Shown: positions 8,565 through 16,247 of the stretch, one piece after another
How positions within the stretch are numbered: the first letter of the stretch is position 1
How the letters are laid out: the number at the start of each line of letters is the position of its first letter
Position numbers and translations under genes: made by a program
The notes under the pieces: model-generated
Database searches by the model: none
What the model was told of the DNA's origin: nothing
The model's input: the letters and a program-made list of their open reading frames with translations, nothing else
Assembly: GCF_002482975.1 (NCBI RefSeq)
Contig: NZ_DLHA01000031.1
Location: forward strand, 60,444 to 111,353
Origin: Flavobacterium sp. UBA7680
Lineage (GTDB): Bacteria > Bacteroidota > Bacteroidia > Flavobacteriales > Flavobacteriaceae
Length of the DNA stretch: 50,910 bases
Reading direction: 5' to 3'

Positions 8565-8594
8565 AAAAAACAAAAACAACAAAACAAAGAAATC

Positions 8595-8990
8595 ATGGAG
8601 GAACAAATTAAATTTTACGAACAAAAGTTAGCCTTTGAAATGGATCCGTCGGATTTATTTGATGCTTTAAATAATGATGAAAAAGTAATTGCGCTTGACG
8701 CCAGAAAAGCTTTTGGGTTTGAGGCAGAACATATTCCGGGTGCGATTAATATTCCGCATCGTGAAATGTCTGCAGAAACAACAAAACATTTAGATAAAGA
8801 TATTTTATATGTTACTTATTGTGATGGAATTGGCTGTAATGCTTCGACAAAAGGAGCATTAAATATGACAAAACTAGGCTTTAAGGTAAAAGAACTAATT
8901 GGCGGAATCGAGTGGTGGAAGTTTGACGGTTATGCCACCAAAGGAATAAAAGGAATTGAATCTGGGTTACAGATTGAATGTGCTTGTTAA
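8595..8990 (+). CDS. Rhodanese-like sulfurtransferase domain protein
   Basis: A 131-residue single-domain rhodanese. It shows IALDARKAFGFEAEHIPGAINIPH (residues 32-55), the substrate-channel signature of the fold, and an active-site loop YCDGIGCNASTKGA with the probable catalytic cysteine C76. The closing GGIEWWKFDGYAT is also typical. Expected activity is sulfane sulfur transfer, and the acceptor is unknown. The start at 8595 was chosen because the TACTTTTG box lies between it and the upstream ATG, and because the extra N-terminal residues are Lys/Gln-rich and unlike the family. It is divergently transcribed from the LysR gene. A hairpin at 8994-9025 ends the unit. Confidence 0.9.
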   Translation: MEEQIKFYEQKLAFEMDPSDLFDALNNDEKVIALDARKAFGFEAEHIPGAINIPHREMSAETTKHLDKDILYVTYCDGIGCNASTKGALNMTKLGFKVKELIGGIEWWKFDGYATKGIKGIESGLQIECAC

Positions 8991-8993
8991 ATA

Positions 8994-9025
8994 GAAAGGC
9001 AGACTTTTGGTATGGTCTGCCTTTC
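8994..9025. terminator. Hairpin between convergent genes
   Basis: GAAAGGCAGAC at 8994-9004 pairs with GTCTGCCTTTC at 9015-9025, an 11-bp perfect stem with a 10-base loop. It lies between the end of the rhodanese gene and the end of the SRPBCC gene, so it can serve both strands. The U-tract is weak. Confidence 0.7.
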
Positions 9026-9042
9026 AATATTTGAAAATAATT

Positions 9043-9462
9043 TTAAGATTCAATAATAGCTTTTAAACTCTGAAGAATTGGATTTTCTTCGCCTTGAGGT
9101 TTTTCCTGAACTGCTCCCGGACGATTGTCTTCCTGAATTATTTCGAGTTTTATTTTTTGATCTTCTTCAGATAAAACATAACTCATTATGAAATAATTTT
9201 CGGGTTTGTCTTCTAGTTCGGGTCTTGGGAAAAACAATGAATATTTTATTTTTTGATTTGGAGAAACTTCTAAAACCGTTCCCCATTGCTCAAAAACCTG
9301 ACCTTCCCATTCATTTCTAAATCGGATTTCATTTCCCACTTTCCAATCTGTGATTAAATCACTTCCGTATTGCCATTGTTTAACTAGTTCTGGTTTTGTC
9401 AATGCATTCCAGACTTTTTCTATTGGCGCACTTAAAAATATTGTAGAAACATTTGTTGCCAT
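9043..9462 (-). CDS. SRPBCC family protein (AHSA1-like START domain)
   Basis: A 139-residue helix-grip fold protein. The N-terminus STIFLSAPIEKVWNALTKPELVKQW is the classic start of the AHSA1/YndB-like family. It is followed by the strand pair EIRFRNEWEGQVFEQWGTVLE and the closing helix (ENPILQSLKAIIE). Members bind hydrophobic ligands or assist stress responses, and no catalytic residue is evident. The reading frame overlaps the end of the small membrane-protein frame upstream by about 31 bases and is likely the last gene of a minus-strand run that starts at the GNAT-nitrilase gene. Confidence 0.88.
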   Translation of the reverse strand: MATNVSTIFLSAPIEKVWNALTKPELVKQWQYGSDLITDWKVGNEIRFRNEWEGQVFEQWGTVLEVSPNQKIKYSLFFPRPELEDKPENYFIMSYVLSEEDQKIKLEIIQEDNRPGAVQEKPQGEENPILQSLKAIIES

Positions 9463-9674
9463 AGTACATTTTTATTATTTGTCAGTTGTCTGATTATTTC
9501 AACAATTACTATTATAGCACCAATCAACATATAGAAAATATGATGCATTGACTGGTATTGACTAAAATAATCTTTTGTAAAAAATTTTCCGTTTTTAGAA
9601 CTTAAAGATCTATACATCAAAATACATAATACAAAAAGCAGAAGAAACAATGTTGTTAAATCAAGACCTTCCAA
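9432..9674 (-). CDS. Small hydrophobic protein of unknown function
   Basis: An 80-residue frame with two hydrophobic segments (residues 7-21 and 47-65) and a short soluble turn between them, suggesting a two-helix membrane protein. It is not a family I recognise. The longest form begins with TTG at 9674, 13 bases after the M28 peptidase stop. An ATG at residue 20 would remove the first helix. Its end overlaps the SRPBCC start by 31 bases. The tight packing between two genes of the same strand supports it being real, but the weak start and the overlap keep confidence low. Confidence 0.45.
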   Translation of the reverse strand: MEGLDLTTLFLLLFVLCILMYRSLSSKNGKFFTKDYFSQYQSMHHIFYMLIGAIIVIVEIIRQLTNNKNVLWQQMFLQYF

Positions 9675-9686
9675 ATTATATATTTA

Positions 9687-12083
9687 TTATTCTGGCTTTA
9701 TAACCGGTTTTATTAAACTATCTTTTGCAATTACGGCACTGTCCTGCACTGGTGCAGGTTGTACTGGCGGATTTACCGGAGCTGTATATCTCTTGATTTT
9801 TTGCTGAATCATAACCGCATCATTTAAAACAAATGGCGTTGGCATCATCCAGTCACTTCTTGGATTTACTTTCAATAAAGGATTTGTCATCAAATCGAAT
9901 GAACTTTCAATTAAATCCATATCAAAAATAGACGATTTATTGATGTAGAATTCCATAAGCAGCGGTTCGTTCCCTACAACATAATAACACAGTACGCGCA
10001 TTCCGTCTCGTTCTAAACGATTTGTTTTTGCACCAGAAGTTGAAACGCCGTTAGCTTTAAAGTTGTAAAAGGTCATTTTTGGATTGGCGTAGATATCGTA
10101 ACGGTTTACTTTTCTGTTTGGCGTTATCTGGATTTTGATATATCTGTTATTACCTACAACACTGTCTTTTAAGAAAGAAATAGTAGGTTTTGGAATATCC
10201 ACAACAGGAGCAATGGCGCTGTATGTAAATGCAGAATTATATTTACTAGCAATAGGAAGACTGTTTAAGCCTACCGCTTTTTGGTTTTTCTGACCTAAAT
10301 AAGATTTCGTCCAGTCGTCCAAATTTACATCATAAGTTGCCCAAAGTGCTGAGTTTGTATTGGCATTGTAAACGTAAAGTAAGCTGTTTGATTTTGCTTT
10401 TCCGTGTTCGTATCCTGAATTATATCCGGCGTAGATAAAAAAGCCAATCGATGCAGCAAAGAAAACCATAATCCATGCCCCTTTTTTAGCAAAAGTATTG
10501 AATATTGGCAATAATAATCCGAAGAGAAGAACGGTTAAAACAGCACTTCCAAAAAGTATTTTTAATCCTAAACCAATAGGAAACATGACAATAAACGGCG
10601 CAATAATCGCTAAAGCCGGAATGCTGAAAATTAAATTCATTCCCAAACTGTAATGCTGCGTAAAAACAAAAATTCCGAATAAAAGAATTCCGAAATAAAC
10701 CGGAATAATTAAGAATCCTGCTCCGGTTAAGCTGTTTGCTAAAAATCCGTTTATAAAAATCCAAAGTAACAAAGGCGCTACGAAATGGTTCATCGTAATT
10801 TTAGCATCAGAAAAATGATGGTAAAAAGCAAAACAAATCGCAATGCTTAATGTTACAAATGCACCAATGTAAGCGTGGCCGTTATATGTAAATCCGTTTA
10901 AGAGATCAGAATACTGCGGATAGATTTCTAAAATAATTTTCCATCCTAAAAAAGTAACTAAACCAGCTATAATTAAAGATCCCAAAAGCGGAACGAATCC
11001 TTTGAATATTTCTCTTAGAGTAATCATTCTTTTGGCTTTTCCGATAAACATGAAAAGGACTAATAAACCAAAAGCGATTAAAGTCATTGGCATTACCCAG
11101 GAAAACGGATAACTGATGAAAGAAAACGGAGCGCTGAAATAAACATAATCTTCTGTCGAAGCGGTTTGGTTTAAATCAGCATTTGCGAAGTATCTTAATA
11201 ATGGCATCAAATAAGAACCTTGATGCGCGAGAGTCATTTTATTTAAGTGCTGAACATCGTCCTGCTGTGTGTGATAATTGTAATGTCCGTCGATAAAAGC
11301 GAAATTAAACCCCTGAATATTTCCCTGTTGTCTAAAAACGGTTAAGTCGGTATCGTTTGGAAGCATTTTATAAATGCTGTACATCAATGAGTTTGATACC
11401 GGATAAGATGCTTTTGCTTTTGTAAATTCCTGTACAAGTGCCTGATTTCCTTTGTTGGTTTCCATCAGCATATAACTTGGTCCCGAAGTTCCTCTTGCCT
11501 CGAAGTTTAAAACCAAACCTACATCTTTTGCCCAAGGATGTTTATTTACAAAAAGAGCAGCGCCGTTTAAACCTAATTCTTCAGCATCTGAAAAAAGAAT
11601 AATGATATCATTTTTTTGAGGTTCTTTAGCATATAAAAAAGCTCTGATTCCTTCCAAAATTGTAGCAACTCCAGATGCATCATCGCTTGCGCCTTTTGAA
11701 AAAGAATGCGGTGCACTGTCATAATGAGAAAGTAATAAAAGTGCTTTTGAACTATTTGTTCCTTTGATTCTTGCAAGAATATTTTTAGATTTTACTAAAA
11801 GCCCTTTATCATTAAGAGTAAAACCTTCCTGAACACTCGTTTCTAATCCAATTCTGTTTAGCTCCAGTTTAAGATAATTGGCTACTAATTCATGATTTGT
11901 CGAACCCACATAATGCGGTTTTTGCGCAATAATTTCAACCTGATTTAAAGCTCGTTCCGTCGAAAAATCAGCAAGAGCTTCATCATTTTTTGAAATGTAT
12001 TGCGGCATCATTGTGGCATAAATGATACCTAAAATGGCTAGAATTAAGACAACTGCCAGAATCGAGGTGGGGTTTTTTCTCAT
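9687..12083 (-). CDS. Membrane-anchored M28 family zinc aminopeptidase
   Basis: A 798-residue protein. An N-terminal membrane helix (residues 8-27) leads into a periplasmic M28 peptidase domain with the expected two-zinc ligands: H120 and D134 in the LLSHYDSAP...GASDDASG region, the E168/E169 pair in FSDAEELG, E195 in NFEARGTSG and H271 in NYHTQQDD. About eight membrane helices follow (about residues 320-570), then a C-terminal non-membrane domain with a Pro-rich tail. This layout resembles the Fxna/ER-type M28 peptidases and bacterial relatives. It should cleave N-terminal residues from peptides outside the cytoplasm. It sits 9 bases after the zinc-ribbon gene, so the two are probably in one transcript. 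Confidence 0.93.
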   Translation of the reverse strand: MRKNPTSILAVVLILAILGIIYATMMPQYISKNDEALADFSTERALNQVEIIAQKPHYVGSTNHELVANYLKLELNRIGLETSVQEGFTLNDKGLLVKSKNILARIKGTNSSKALLLLSHYDSAPHSFSKGASDDASGVATILEGIRAFLYAKEPQKNDIIILFSDAEELGLNGAALFVNKHPWAKDVGLVLNFEARGTSGPSYMLMETNKGNQALVQEFTKAKASYPVSNSLMYSIYKMLPNDTDLTVFRQQGNIQGFNFAFIDGHYNYHTQQDDVQHLNKMTLAHQGSYLMPLLRYFANADLNQTASTEDYVYFSAPFSFISYPFSWVMPMTLIAFGLLVLFMFIGKAKRMITLREIFKGFVPLLGSLIIAGLVTFLGWKIILEIYPQYSDLLNGFTYNGHAYIGAFVTLSIAICFAFYHHFSDAKITMNHFVAPLLLWIFINGFLANSLTGAGFLIIPVYFGILLFGIFVFTQHYSLGMNLIFSIPALAIIAPFIVMFPIGLGLKILFGSAVLTVLLFGLLLPIFNTFAKKGAWIMVFFAASIGFFIYAGYNSGYEHGKAKSNSLLYVYNANTNSALWATYDVNLDDWTKSYLGQKNQKAVGLNSLPIASKYNSAFTYSAIAPVVDIPKPTISFLKDSVVGNNRYIKIQITPNRKVNRYDIYANPKMTFYNFKANGVSTSGAKTNRLERDGMRVLCYYVVGNEPLLMEFYINKSSIFDMDLIESSFDLMTNPLLKVNPRSDWMMPTPFVLNDAVMIQQKIKRYTAPVNPPVQPAPVQDSAVIAKDSLIKPVIKPE

Positions 12084-12092
12084 GATGAATAA

Positions 12093-12440
12093 CTAAATTT
12101 CTTTTTTAACAAGCATATAATAATCATTGTCCAAAGACCTATATCCTTGGTCGTACAAGAAATAGTAGGTATTCCCTGTTTTGGTTTGCAAGATATTAGT
12201 AAAGAAATCAAAATCAAAACCTTTATTAATCATTTTCTCCCTAGTTGCTTTTGATTTTCCGTCAACATTTAGCTCTGACAAAATACGGTAATTTTTTCGT
12301 AATTTGTTGTTTACATTTCGCATGAAATTGTTGCTGTCTTTATTAATTTTATTGTTGTAGGCATTTCGACAATTGTCTGAGCAGAACTTTTTATCTTCAC
12401 GACCTACAAGTTTTTCTGCACATTCAAGGCAAGTTCTCAT
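12093..12440 (-). CDS. Small zinc-ribbon protein of unknown function
   Basis: A 115-residue protein. The N-terminal 25 residues hold a four-cysteine zinc site, C4-x2-C7 and C20-x3-C24, with the context FCSDNCRNAYNN seen in DUF2116-like zinc ribbons. A basic helical part (about residues 25-65) and a C-terminal alpha/beta stretch (GFDFDFFTN, TYYFLYDQGYRSL) follow. I do not recognise a specific function; nucleic-acid or protein binding is plausible from the ribbon. It lies 3 bases after the GNAT-nitrilase and 9 bases before the M28 peptidase, so it is in the middle of an operon-like run. Confidence 0.82.
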   Translation of the reverse strand: MRTCLECAEKLVGREDKKFCSDNCRNAYNNKINKDSNNFMRNVNNKLRKNYRILSELNVDGKSKATREKMINKGFDFDFFTNILQTKTGNTYYFLYDQGYRSLDNDYYMLVKKEI

Positions 12441-12443
12441 CGA

Positions 12444-13967
12444 TTACGTTTTTTTAATTTGATATAAATCGGTTCTTCTATCCTTTAAAATTCGTACACT
12501 TCCGTGTTCATGAAGGTTTTTCAGCAAGTCTAAATCGACATCAACAATCAGCGTCATTTCGGTATTTGGAGTTGCTTCTGCTTTGATTCCGTTACTTGGA
12601 AAAGCAAAATCAGAAGGCGTAAAAACCGAAGCCTGTGCATATTGAATGTCCATATTATTTACTTTCGGAAGGTTTCCAACGCAGCCTGCAATGGCAACAT
12701 AACATTCGTTTTCGATAGCACGTGCCTGCGAACAATGTTTAACTCGAGTATACGCATTTTGTGTATCGGTTAAAAACGGAACAAAAAGAATATTCATTCC
12801 TTCATCTGCCAATAATCTTGATAGCTCCGGGAATTCAACATCGTAGCAAATCAAAATTCCAATTTTACCACAATCGGTATCATAAGTTTTGAATTCAGAT
12901 CCGCCTTTCATTCCCCAATGATGCACTTCATTTGGAGTTATGTGTATTTTGTAATACATCTCAGAAGTTCCGTCTCTTTTGCATAAAAAACCAACGTTAT
13001 ACAAAACACCATTTTCAAGGTGCGGCATACTTCCGGTTATGATGTTGATATTGTACGAAATGGCAAATTCCTGAAAACGCTTTCTAATTGGATCGGAGTG
13101 TCTGGCTAATTCCCGAATTGCTTCGGCTTCTGATAAATGATTGAAATCGGCCATTAAAGGCGCCGTGAAAAGTTCTGGGAATAATGCAAAATCACTTCCG
13201 TAACCAGAAACAACATCGATGAAAAATTCGGCTTGTTCAAAAAGTGCTTCAACATTATTGAGCTGACGCATCTGCCATTGAATTAATCCCAATCGAATAA
13301 TACTTTTTCCAGAATTAATCAATTTCGGACTTTCATCATAATAAACATTGTTCCATTCCAGCAAAACCGCAAATTCTTTCGATTCTTCATCACCTTCCAA
13401 ATAATTTTTGATGATGCGCAGAACGTGAAAATCATTGCTTAACTGAAAAGAAAGCACAGGATCATGAAGTTCTTTATCTTTTACTTTTTCAATATAAGTT
13501 CTTGGTGTTAACTTGCCAGAATGTTGATTGTAATTTGGAATTCTGCCTGCAAAAACAATCGCTTTTAAGTTTAATTGTTCGCAAAGTTCTTTTCGGGCAT
13601 CATAAAGACGTCGGCCCAAACGAAGGCCGCGATAGTTGGGATGAATGAAAACATCAATTCCGTATAAAATTTCACCGTCGGGATTATGAGTCGAGAAAGT
13701 ATAGTCGCCAACAATTTGTCTGTAATTGTGTCTTTTGTCGACTAACTTTTCATCGACAATAAGCGATAATGCCGAGCCAACAACAACGCCGTCGACTAAC
13801 ATTACCAATTGTCCTTCGGGAAATATTTTGAGTAATTTTTTGATATCGTTTGATCTCCAATAATTATTGGCCATTTCAGGATACGATTCAACCATTGAAT
13901 TTTTCAATTGTTTATAATCTTCAAACGCAAGGTTTCGTAACTCTACTTTTTTAATTTCTGTCTGCAT
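12444..13967 (-). CDS. Fused GNAT acetyltransferase / carbon-nitrogen hydrolase
   Basis: A 507-residue two-domain cytoplasmic enzyme. Residues 1-205 form a GNAT domain, with the acetyl-CoA loop in HPNYRGLRLGRRLYDARKEL at about 108-127. Residues about 220-507 form a nitrilase-superfamily domain with the Glu-Lys-Cys triad visible: E265 in LFPELFTAP, K340 in YYKIHITP and C374 in ILICYDVEFPE. The order and size match a fusion common in Bacteroidota and other bacteria. The substrate is unknown, with amide hydrolysis or acyl transfer expected. ATG 13967 was chosen over ATG 14009 because the promoter at 13985-14016 lies between them. It heads a run of up to five minus-strand genes. Confidence 0.92.
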   Translation of the reverse strand: MQTEIKKVELRNLAFEDYKQLKNSMVESYPEMANNYWRSNDIKKLLKIFPEGQLVMLVDGVVVGSALSLIVDEKLVDKRHNYRQIVGDYTFSTHNPDGEILYGIDVFIHPNYRGLRLGRRLYDARKELCEQLNLKAIVFAGRIPNYNQHSGKLTPRTYIEKVKDKELHDPVLSFQLSNDFHVLRIIKNYLEGDEESKEFAVLLEWNNVYYDESPKLINSGKSIIRLGLIQWQMRQLNNVEALFEQAEFFIDVVSGYGSDFALFPELFTAPLMADFNHLSEAEAIRELARHSDPIRKRFQEFAISYNINIITGSMPHLENGVLYNVGFLCKRDGTSEMYYKIHITPNEVHHWGMKGGSEFKTYDTDCGKIGILICYDVEFPELSRLLADEGMNILFVPFLTDTQNAYTRVKHCSQARAIENECYVAIAGCVGNLPKVNNMDIQYAQASVFTPSDFAFPSNGIKAEATPNTEMTLIVDVDLDLLKNLHEHGSVRILKDRRTDLYQIKKT

Positions 13968-13984
13968 ATATGTACGATTTATCT

Positions 13985-14016
13985 CAAATATAGCAAAAAT
14001 AATTTCCATTTACAAA
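13985..14016 (-). promoter_or_regulatory. Bacteroidota-type promoter for the GNAT-nitrilase operon
   Basis: On the minus strand the sequence reads TTTG (14013-14016), a 20-base spacer, then TATATTTG (13985-13992). This matches the TTTG/TAnnTTTG promoter with near-ideal spacing. Transcription would start about 7 bases further on, leaving a leader of roughly ten bases before ATG 13967. Confidence 0.75.
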
Positions 14017-14142
14017 CGCTTACAAATAATTACAACCGAAAGTAAATAGTTTGCAACCGAATATTTTGAGAGAACGACCGCACCTTTGCCTCGTTGAAAT
14101 TAATCAGCGAATTTTTATAGGAACATTTAAATAGTATACGCC

Positions 14143-14472
14143 ATGAATGCAATGAAAAACAGAGTACAACTTATTGGTAACGTAGGACAAGATCCTGAAA
14201 TTAGAACATTAGACAACGGAAGAAAACTGGCTCATTTGAGTATCGCCACAAACGAAACTTACAAAAATGATAAAGGTGAAAAGGTAGAACAAACCGAATG
14301 GCATCGAGTTACAGCCTGGGGGAAAACAGCCGAAATCATTGAGAGATTTGTAGTGAAAGGAAAAGAAGTTGCTGTTGACGGAAAGCTAACGCACAGAAGT
14401 TACGATGACAAAAATGGAGAAAAGAGATATGTTACCGAAGTTGTTGTAAACGAGATTTTGCTTCTTAAATAA
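14143..14472 (+). CDS. ssb: Single-stranded DNA-binding protein
   Basis: A 109-residue OB-fold protein: NRVQLIGNVGQDPEIR at the N-terminus, LSIATNETYKN in the middle, EWHRVTAWGKTAEIIERFVVKGKEVAVDGKL, and RYVTEVVVNEILLL at the end. It binds ssDNA as a tetramer in replication and repair. It is short and stops right after the OB fold, so it lacks the disordered tail and acidic D-F tip by which a typical SSB recruits partners. This suggests a second, shorter SSB paralogue rather than the main replicative one. It is divergent from the GNAT-nitrilase operon. A CACCTTTG box at 14081-14088 is one base off the -7 consensus, but no -33 box is at the right distance. Confidence 0.92.
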   Translation: MNAMKNRVQLIGNVGQDPEIRTLDNGRKLAHLSIATNETYKNDKGEKVEQTEWHRVTAWGKTAEIIERFVVKGKEVAVDGKLTHRSYDDKNGEKRYVTEVVVNEILLLK

Positions 14473-14495
14473 ATAATCTCTCATTAAGCGCCACG

Positions 14496-14565
14496 AAACC
14501 CGACAGGTTTATTACTAACTCGTCTGTACAGCAAACCCGACAGGTTTTTAAAACCTGTCGGGTTT
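14496..14565. terminator. 16-bp perfect palindrome plus a third half-copy
   Basis: AAACCCGACAGGTTTT at 14533-14548 pairs perfectly with 14550-14565, with a single-base centre. A third copy of the left half (AAACCCGACAGGTTT) is at 14496-14510. It lies between the end of ssb and the end of the DUF2461 gene, so it can terminate both. A related palindrome with a different core is downstream of serS. Confidence 0.75.
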
Positions 14566-14589
14566 AACTTTTGCGATAAAAAATACAGT

Positions 14590-15282
14590 CTATAAAACCG
14601 AAGCTCCATTTATATCAGTCGAAAGCACTTCGCTCATATAATCGAAAAAAGGCCTCATATTTTGGAAAGTTTCTAAAGCTTGTTCTAAAAATTTTGGACT
14701 CAAAACTTCCTCATCTGTAAATCGCTTGATGATTAAATATTGTTTGAAACGAAGTAAATCGATAGCTTCATGATCTTTATCAAAACCTTTTGGTGCTGTT
14801 TTAAGCTGTTCGCCTTGCAGAACTCCAAAAGTATTTTTAAAAGATTTTGAGTTTAATATTTTTTTGAATGTTTCAGGATCGTGAGCAAACTCGCTTCTTA
14901 TGCGTTTTAGATCAGCAGCATTTGGACCCCAAAAGCCACCGATTAGGGAAGTGTTTCCTTTTTCAATATGAAAATAATATCCGCCTCTGCGTGCGCTTGT
15001 GGCTCGTTTATAACTTCCGCCCCAATAAGCTTTAAATGGAGTTTTGTCTTTAGAAAATCGAATATCACGATAAATTCTATAAACGCTTCTTTTTCCAGAT
15101 TGAGTTTCTAAAACATCTGTTTTAGAAAGTTCCTGTAGAAGTGCTCCCGCAAAAGTTTCAATGTGATTTAATTCGACTAAATACTTTGGTTTGTTCTCTT
15201 CAAACCAAGGTTTGTTATTGTTTTGTTTGAGCTGAGATAAAAAATCAAGACTTGATTTTGGTATAGTGATTTGGTTTTTCAT
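14590..15282 (-). CDS. DUF2461 family protein
   Basis: A 230-residue soluble protein of the DUF2461/TIGR02453 family. Recognisable blocks are FLSQLKQNNNKPWFEENKP near the N-terminus, YRIYRDIRFSKDKTPFKAYWG (about 67-87), and SARRGGYYFHIEKGNTSLIG (about 95-115). The family is widespread and its biochemical function is unknown. It is monocistronic on the minus strand, bounded by the ssb-side palindrome downstream and by a hairpin upstream. Length and motifs are complete. Confidence 0.9.
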   Translation of the reverse strand: MKNQITIPKSSLDFLSQLKQNNNKPWFEENKPKYLVELNHIETFAGALLQELSKTDVLETQSGKRSVYRIYRDIRFSKDKTPFKAYWGGSYKRATSARRGGYYFHIEKGNTSLIGGFWGPNAADLKRIRSEFAHDPETFKKILNSKSFKNTFGVLQGEQLKTAPKGFDKDHEAIDLLRFKQYLIIKRFTDEEVLSPKFLEQALETFQNMRPFFDYMSEVLSTDINGASVL

Positions 15283-15333
15283 AATGGAATAGAAGACTCT
15301 TTTAAAATCAAAAGACGAATATAATTAAAATTA

Positions 15334-15362
15334 AAAACCCACCAGATTTCTTGGTGGGTTTT
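15334..15362. terminator. Rho-independent terminator hairpin
   Basis: AAAACCCACCA at 15334-15344 pairs perfectly with TGGTGGGTTTT at 15352-15362 around a 7-base loop. It lies directly downstream of the small Cys-rich gene (minus strand), and on that strand is followed by a T-rich run, as expected for intrinsic termination. Confidence 0.8.
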
Positions 15363-15372
15363 CTATATTTTG

Positions 15373-15552
15373 TTAAGCAGTTTTTTTGAATAAATCAAAC
15401 ATAGGACAGCGTGAGCAGCGTTTCTTTTCACTTTTCTTATATTTCTCACAACAAGAAGATTTACAGTTTTCAATCTTCTTAATTTTATCAAGGATATCAG
15501 CGTTCTTTTTTTTCTTTTTATCCTTTTTCTTGTCTTTGTCTTTCTTGCCCAC
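15373..15552 (-). CDS. Small Lys/Cys-rich conserved-looking protein (59 residues)
   Basis: A short frame of 59 residues starting with GTG at 15552, preceded by a stop five codons upstream and by a purine-rich AGAGGA about ten bases before the start. The first 17 residues are almost all Lys and Asp. Then come ILDKIKKIENCKSSCCEKYK and KKRCSRCPMFDLFKKTA. Five cysteines in the second half (C30, C34, C35, C46 and C49) could bind a metal. The CCEKYKK...RC.RCP pattern is one I associate with small uncharacterised Bacteroidota proteins. A good terminator follows. The function is unknown. An antisense frame over the same bases is its shadow. Confidence 0.72.
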   Translation of the reverse strand: MGKKDKDKKKDKKKKKNADILDKIKKIENCKSSCCEKYKKSEKKRCSRCPMFDLFKKTA

Positions 15553-15634
15553 TTTTCCTCTGTATTAGTAAAAACAGAGGCAAATATAAACGAAAAAAGT
15601 TATTTTTAAATATTCTAAATAAACTTTAACTTTT

Positions 15635-16153
15635 TTATTTTGGATTAATAGCAATCGAACTTGTAACTGTTAACTGCTGAATATCACGGTCGAACAAGTA
15701 AAGTCCGCCTTTATCGTCTCCAATCAAGTTGATTTTGTCTAAGATAGATTTAGCTGTAGCTTCTTCTTCGATTTGTTCAGAAACATACCATTGTAAGAAA
15801 TTATGTGTTGCATAATCTTTTTCTTCAAAAGTTATGTGTACCAATTCGTTGATAGATTGCGAAACAAAAAGTTCATGATTATAAAGTTCCTCAAACATTT
15901 CCTTAAATGTAGAATAAGATGTTTTTGGCGCTTTTAGATCTGTAATATGAGCGTGTCCTCCGCGTTCGTTCACATATTTTATTAGTTTAAGCATATGTGC
16001 GCGCTCTTCATCTGATTGTGTGTACATAAATTGAGCGATTCCCTCTAATCCGTGTACTTCAGCCCAACAAGCCATAGAAAGATAAGTTTGCGAAGATTCT
16101 GCTTCTATGCGGATCTGCTTATTTAAAGCTGTTTCAATATTTTTTGATAGCAT
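15635..16153 (-). CDS. ftnA: Ferritin (non-haem iron-storage protein)
   Basis: A 172-residue four-helix ferritin that stores iron in a 24-subunit shell. Di-iron ligands are visible: E17 (RIEAESSQTY), E50 and H53 in SDEERAHM, with further acidic residues in FEEKD and SEQIEEEA. The length and the N-terminal MLSKNIETALNKQIRIEAES match bacterial ferritin rather than bacterioferritin. The ATG at 16153 is preceded by a TATTTTTG box (16179-16186, minus strand) and a TTTG 16 bases further upstream, a slightly short promoter. No clear Fur box was found. Monocistronic. Confidence 0.95.
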   Translation of the reverse strand: MLSKNIETALNKQIRIEAESSQTYLSMACWAEVHGLEGIAQFMYTQSDEERAHMLKLIKYVNERGGHAHITDLKAPKTSYSTFKEMFEELYNHELFVSQSINELVHITFEEKDYATHNFLQWYVSEQIEEEATAKSILDKINLIGDDKGGLYLFDRDIQQLTVTSSIAINPK

Positions 16154-16178
16154 AATGATGTCTTTTTTGTAAAATTAA

Positions 16179-16206
16179 CAAAAATATTCCAAACCATTTT
16201 TTCAAA
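16179..16206 (-). promoter_or_regulatory. Candidate ferritin promoter
   Basis: On the minus strand TTTG (16203-16206) is followed after 16 bases by TATTTTTG (16179-16186). The -7 element is perfect, but the spacer is 3-4 bases shorter than usual. A second TTTG sits even closer. Confidence 0.45.
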
Positions 16207-16247
16207 CCTTGAAAACATTGAGGCATTTGGATTAATTATCAATAAAT

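Noticed and set aside
8538..8597. Longer N-terminus for the rhodanese gene starting at 8538
   Set aside because: The likely -7 box at 8557-8564 lies downstream of that ATG, and the extra residues do not resemble the family.
15386..15568. A 60-residue plus-strand frame rich in Phe and Leu
   Set aside because: It is the antisense shadow of the Lys-rich small gene, since Lys codons read backwards give Phe and Leu.
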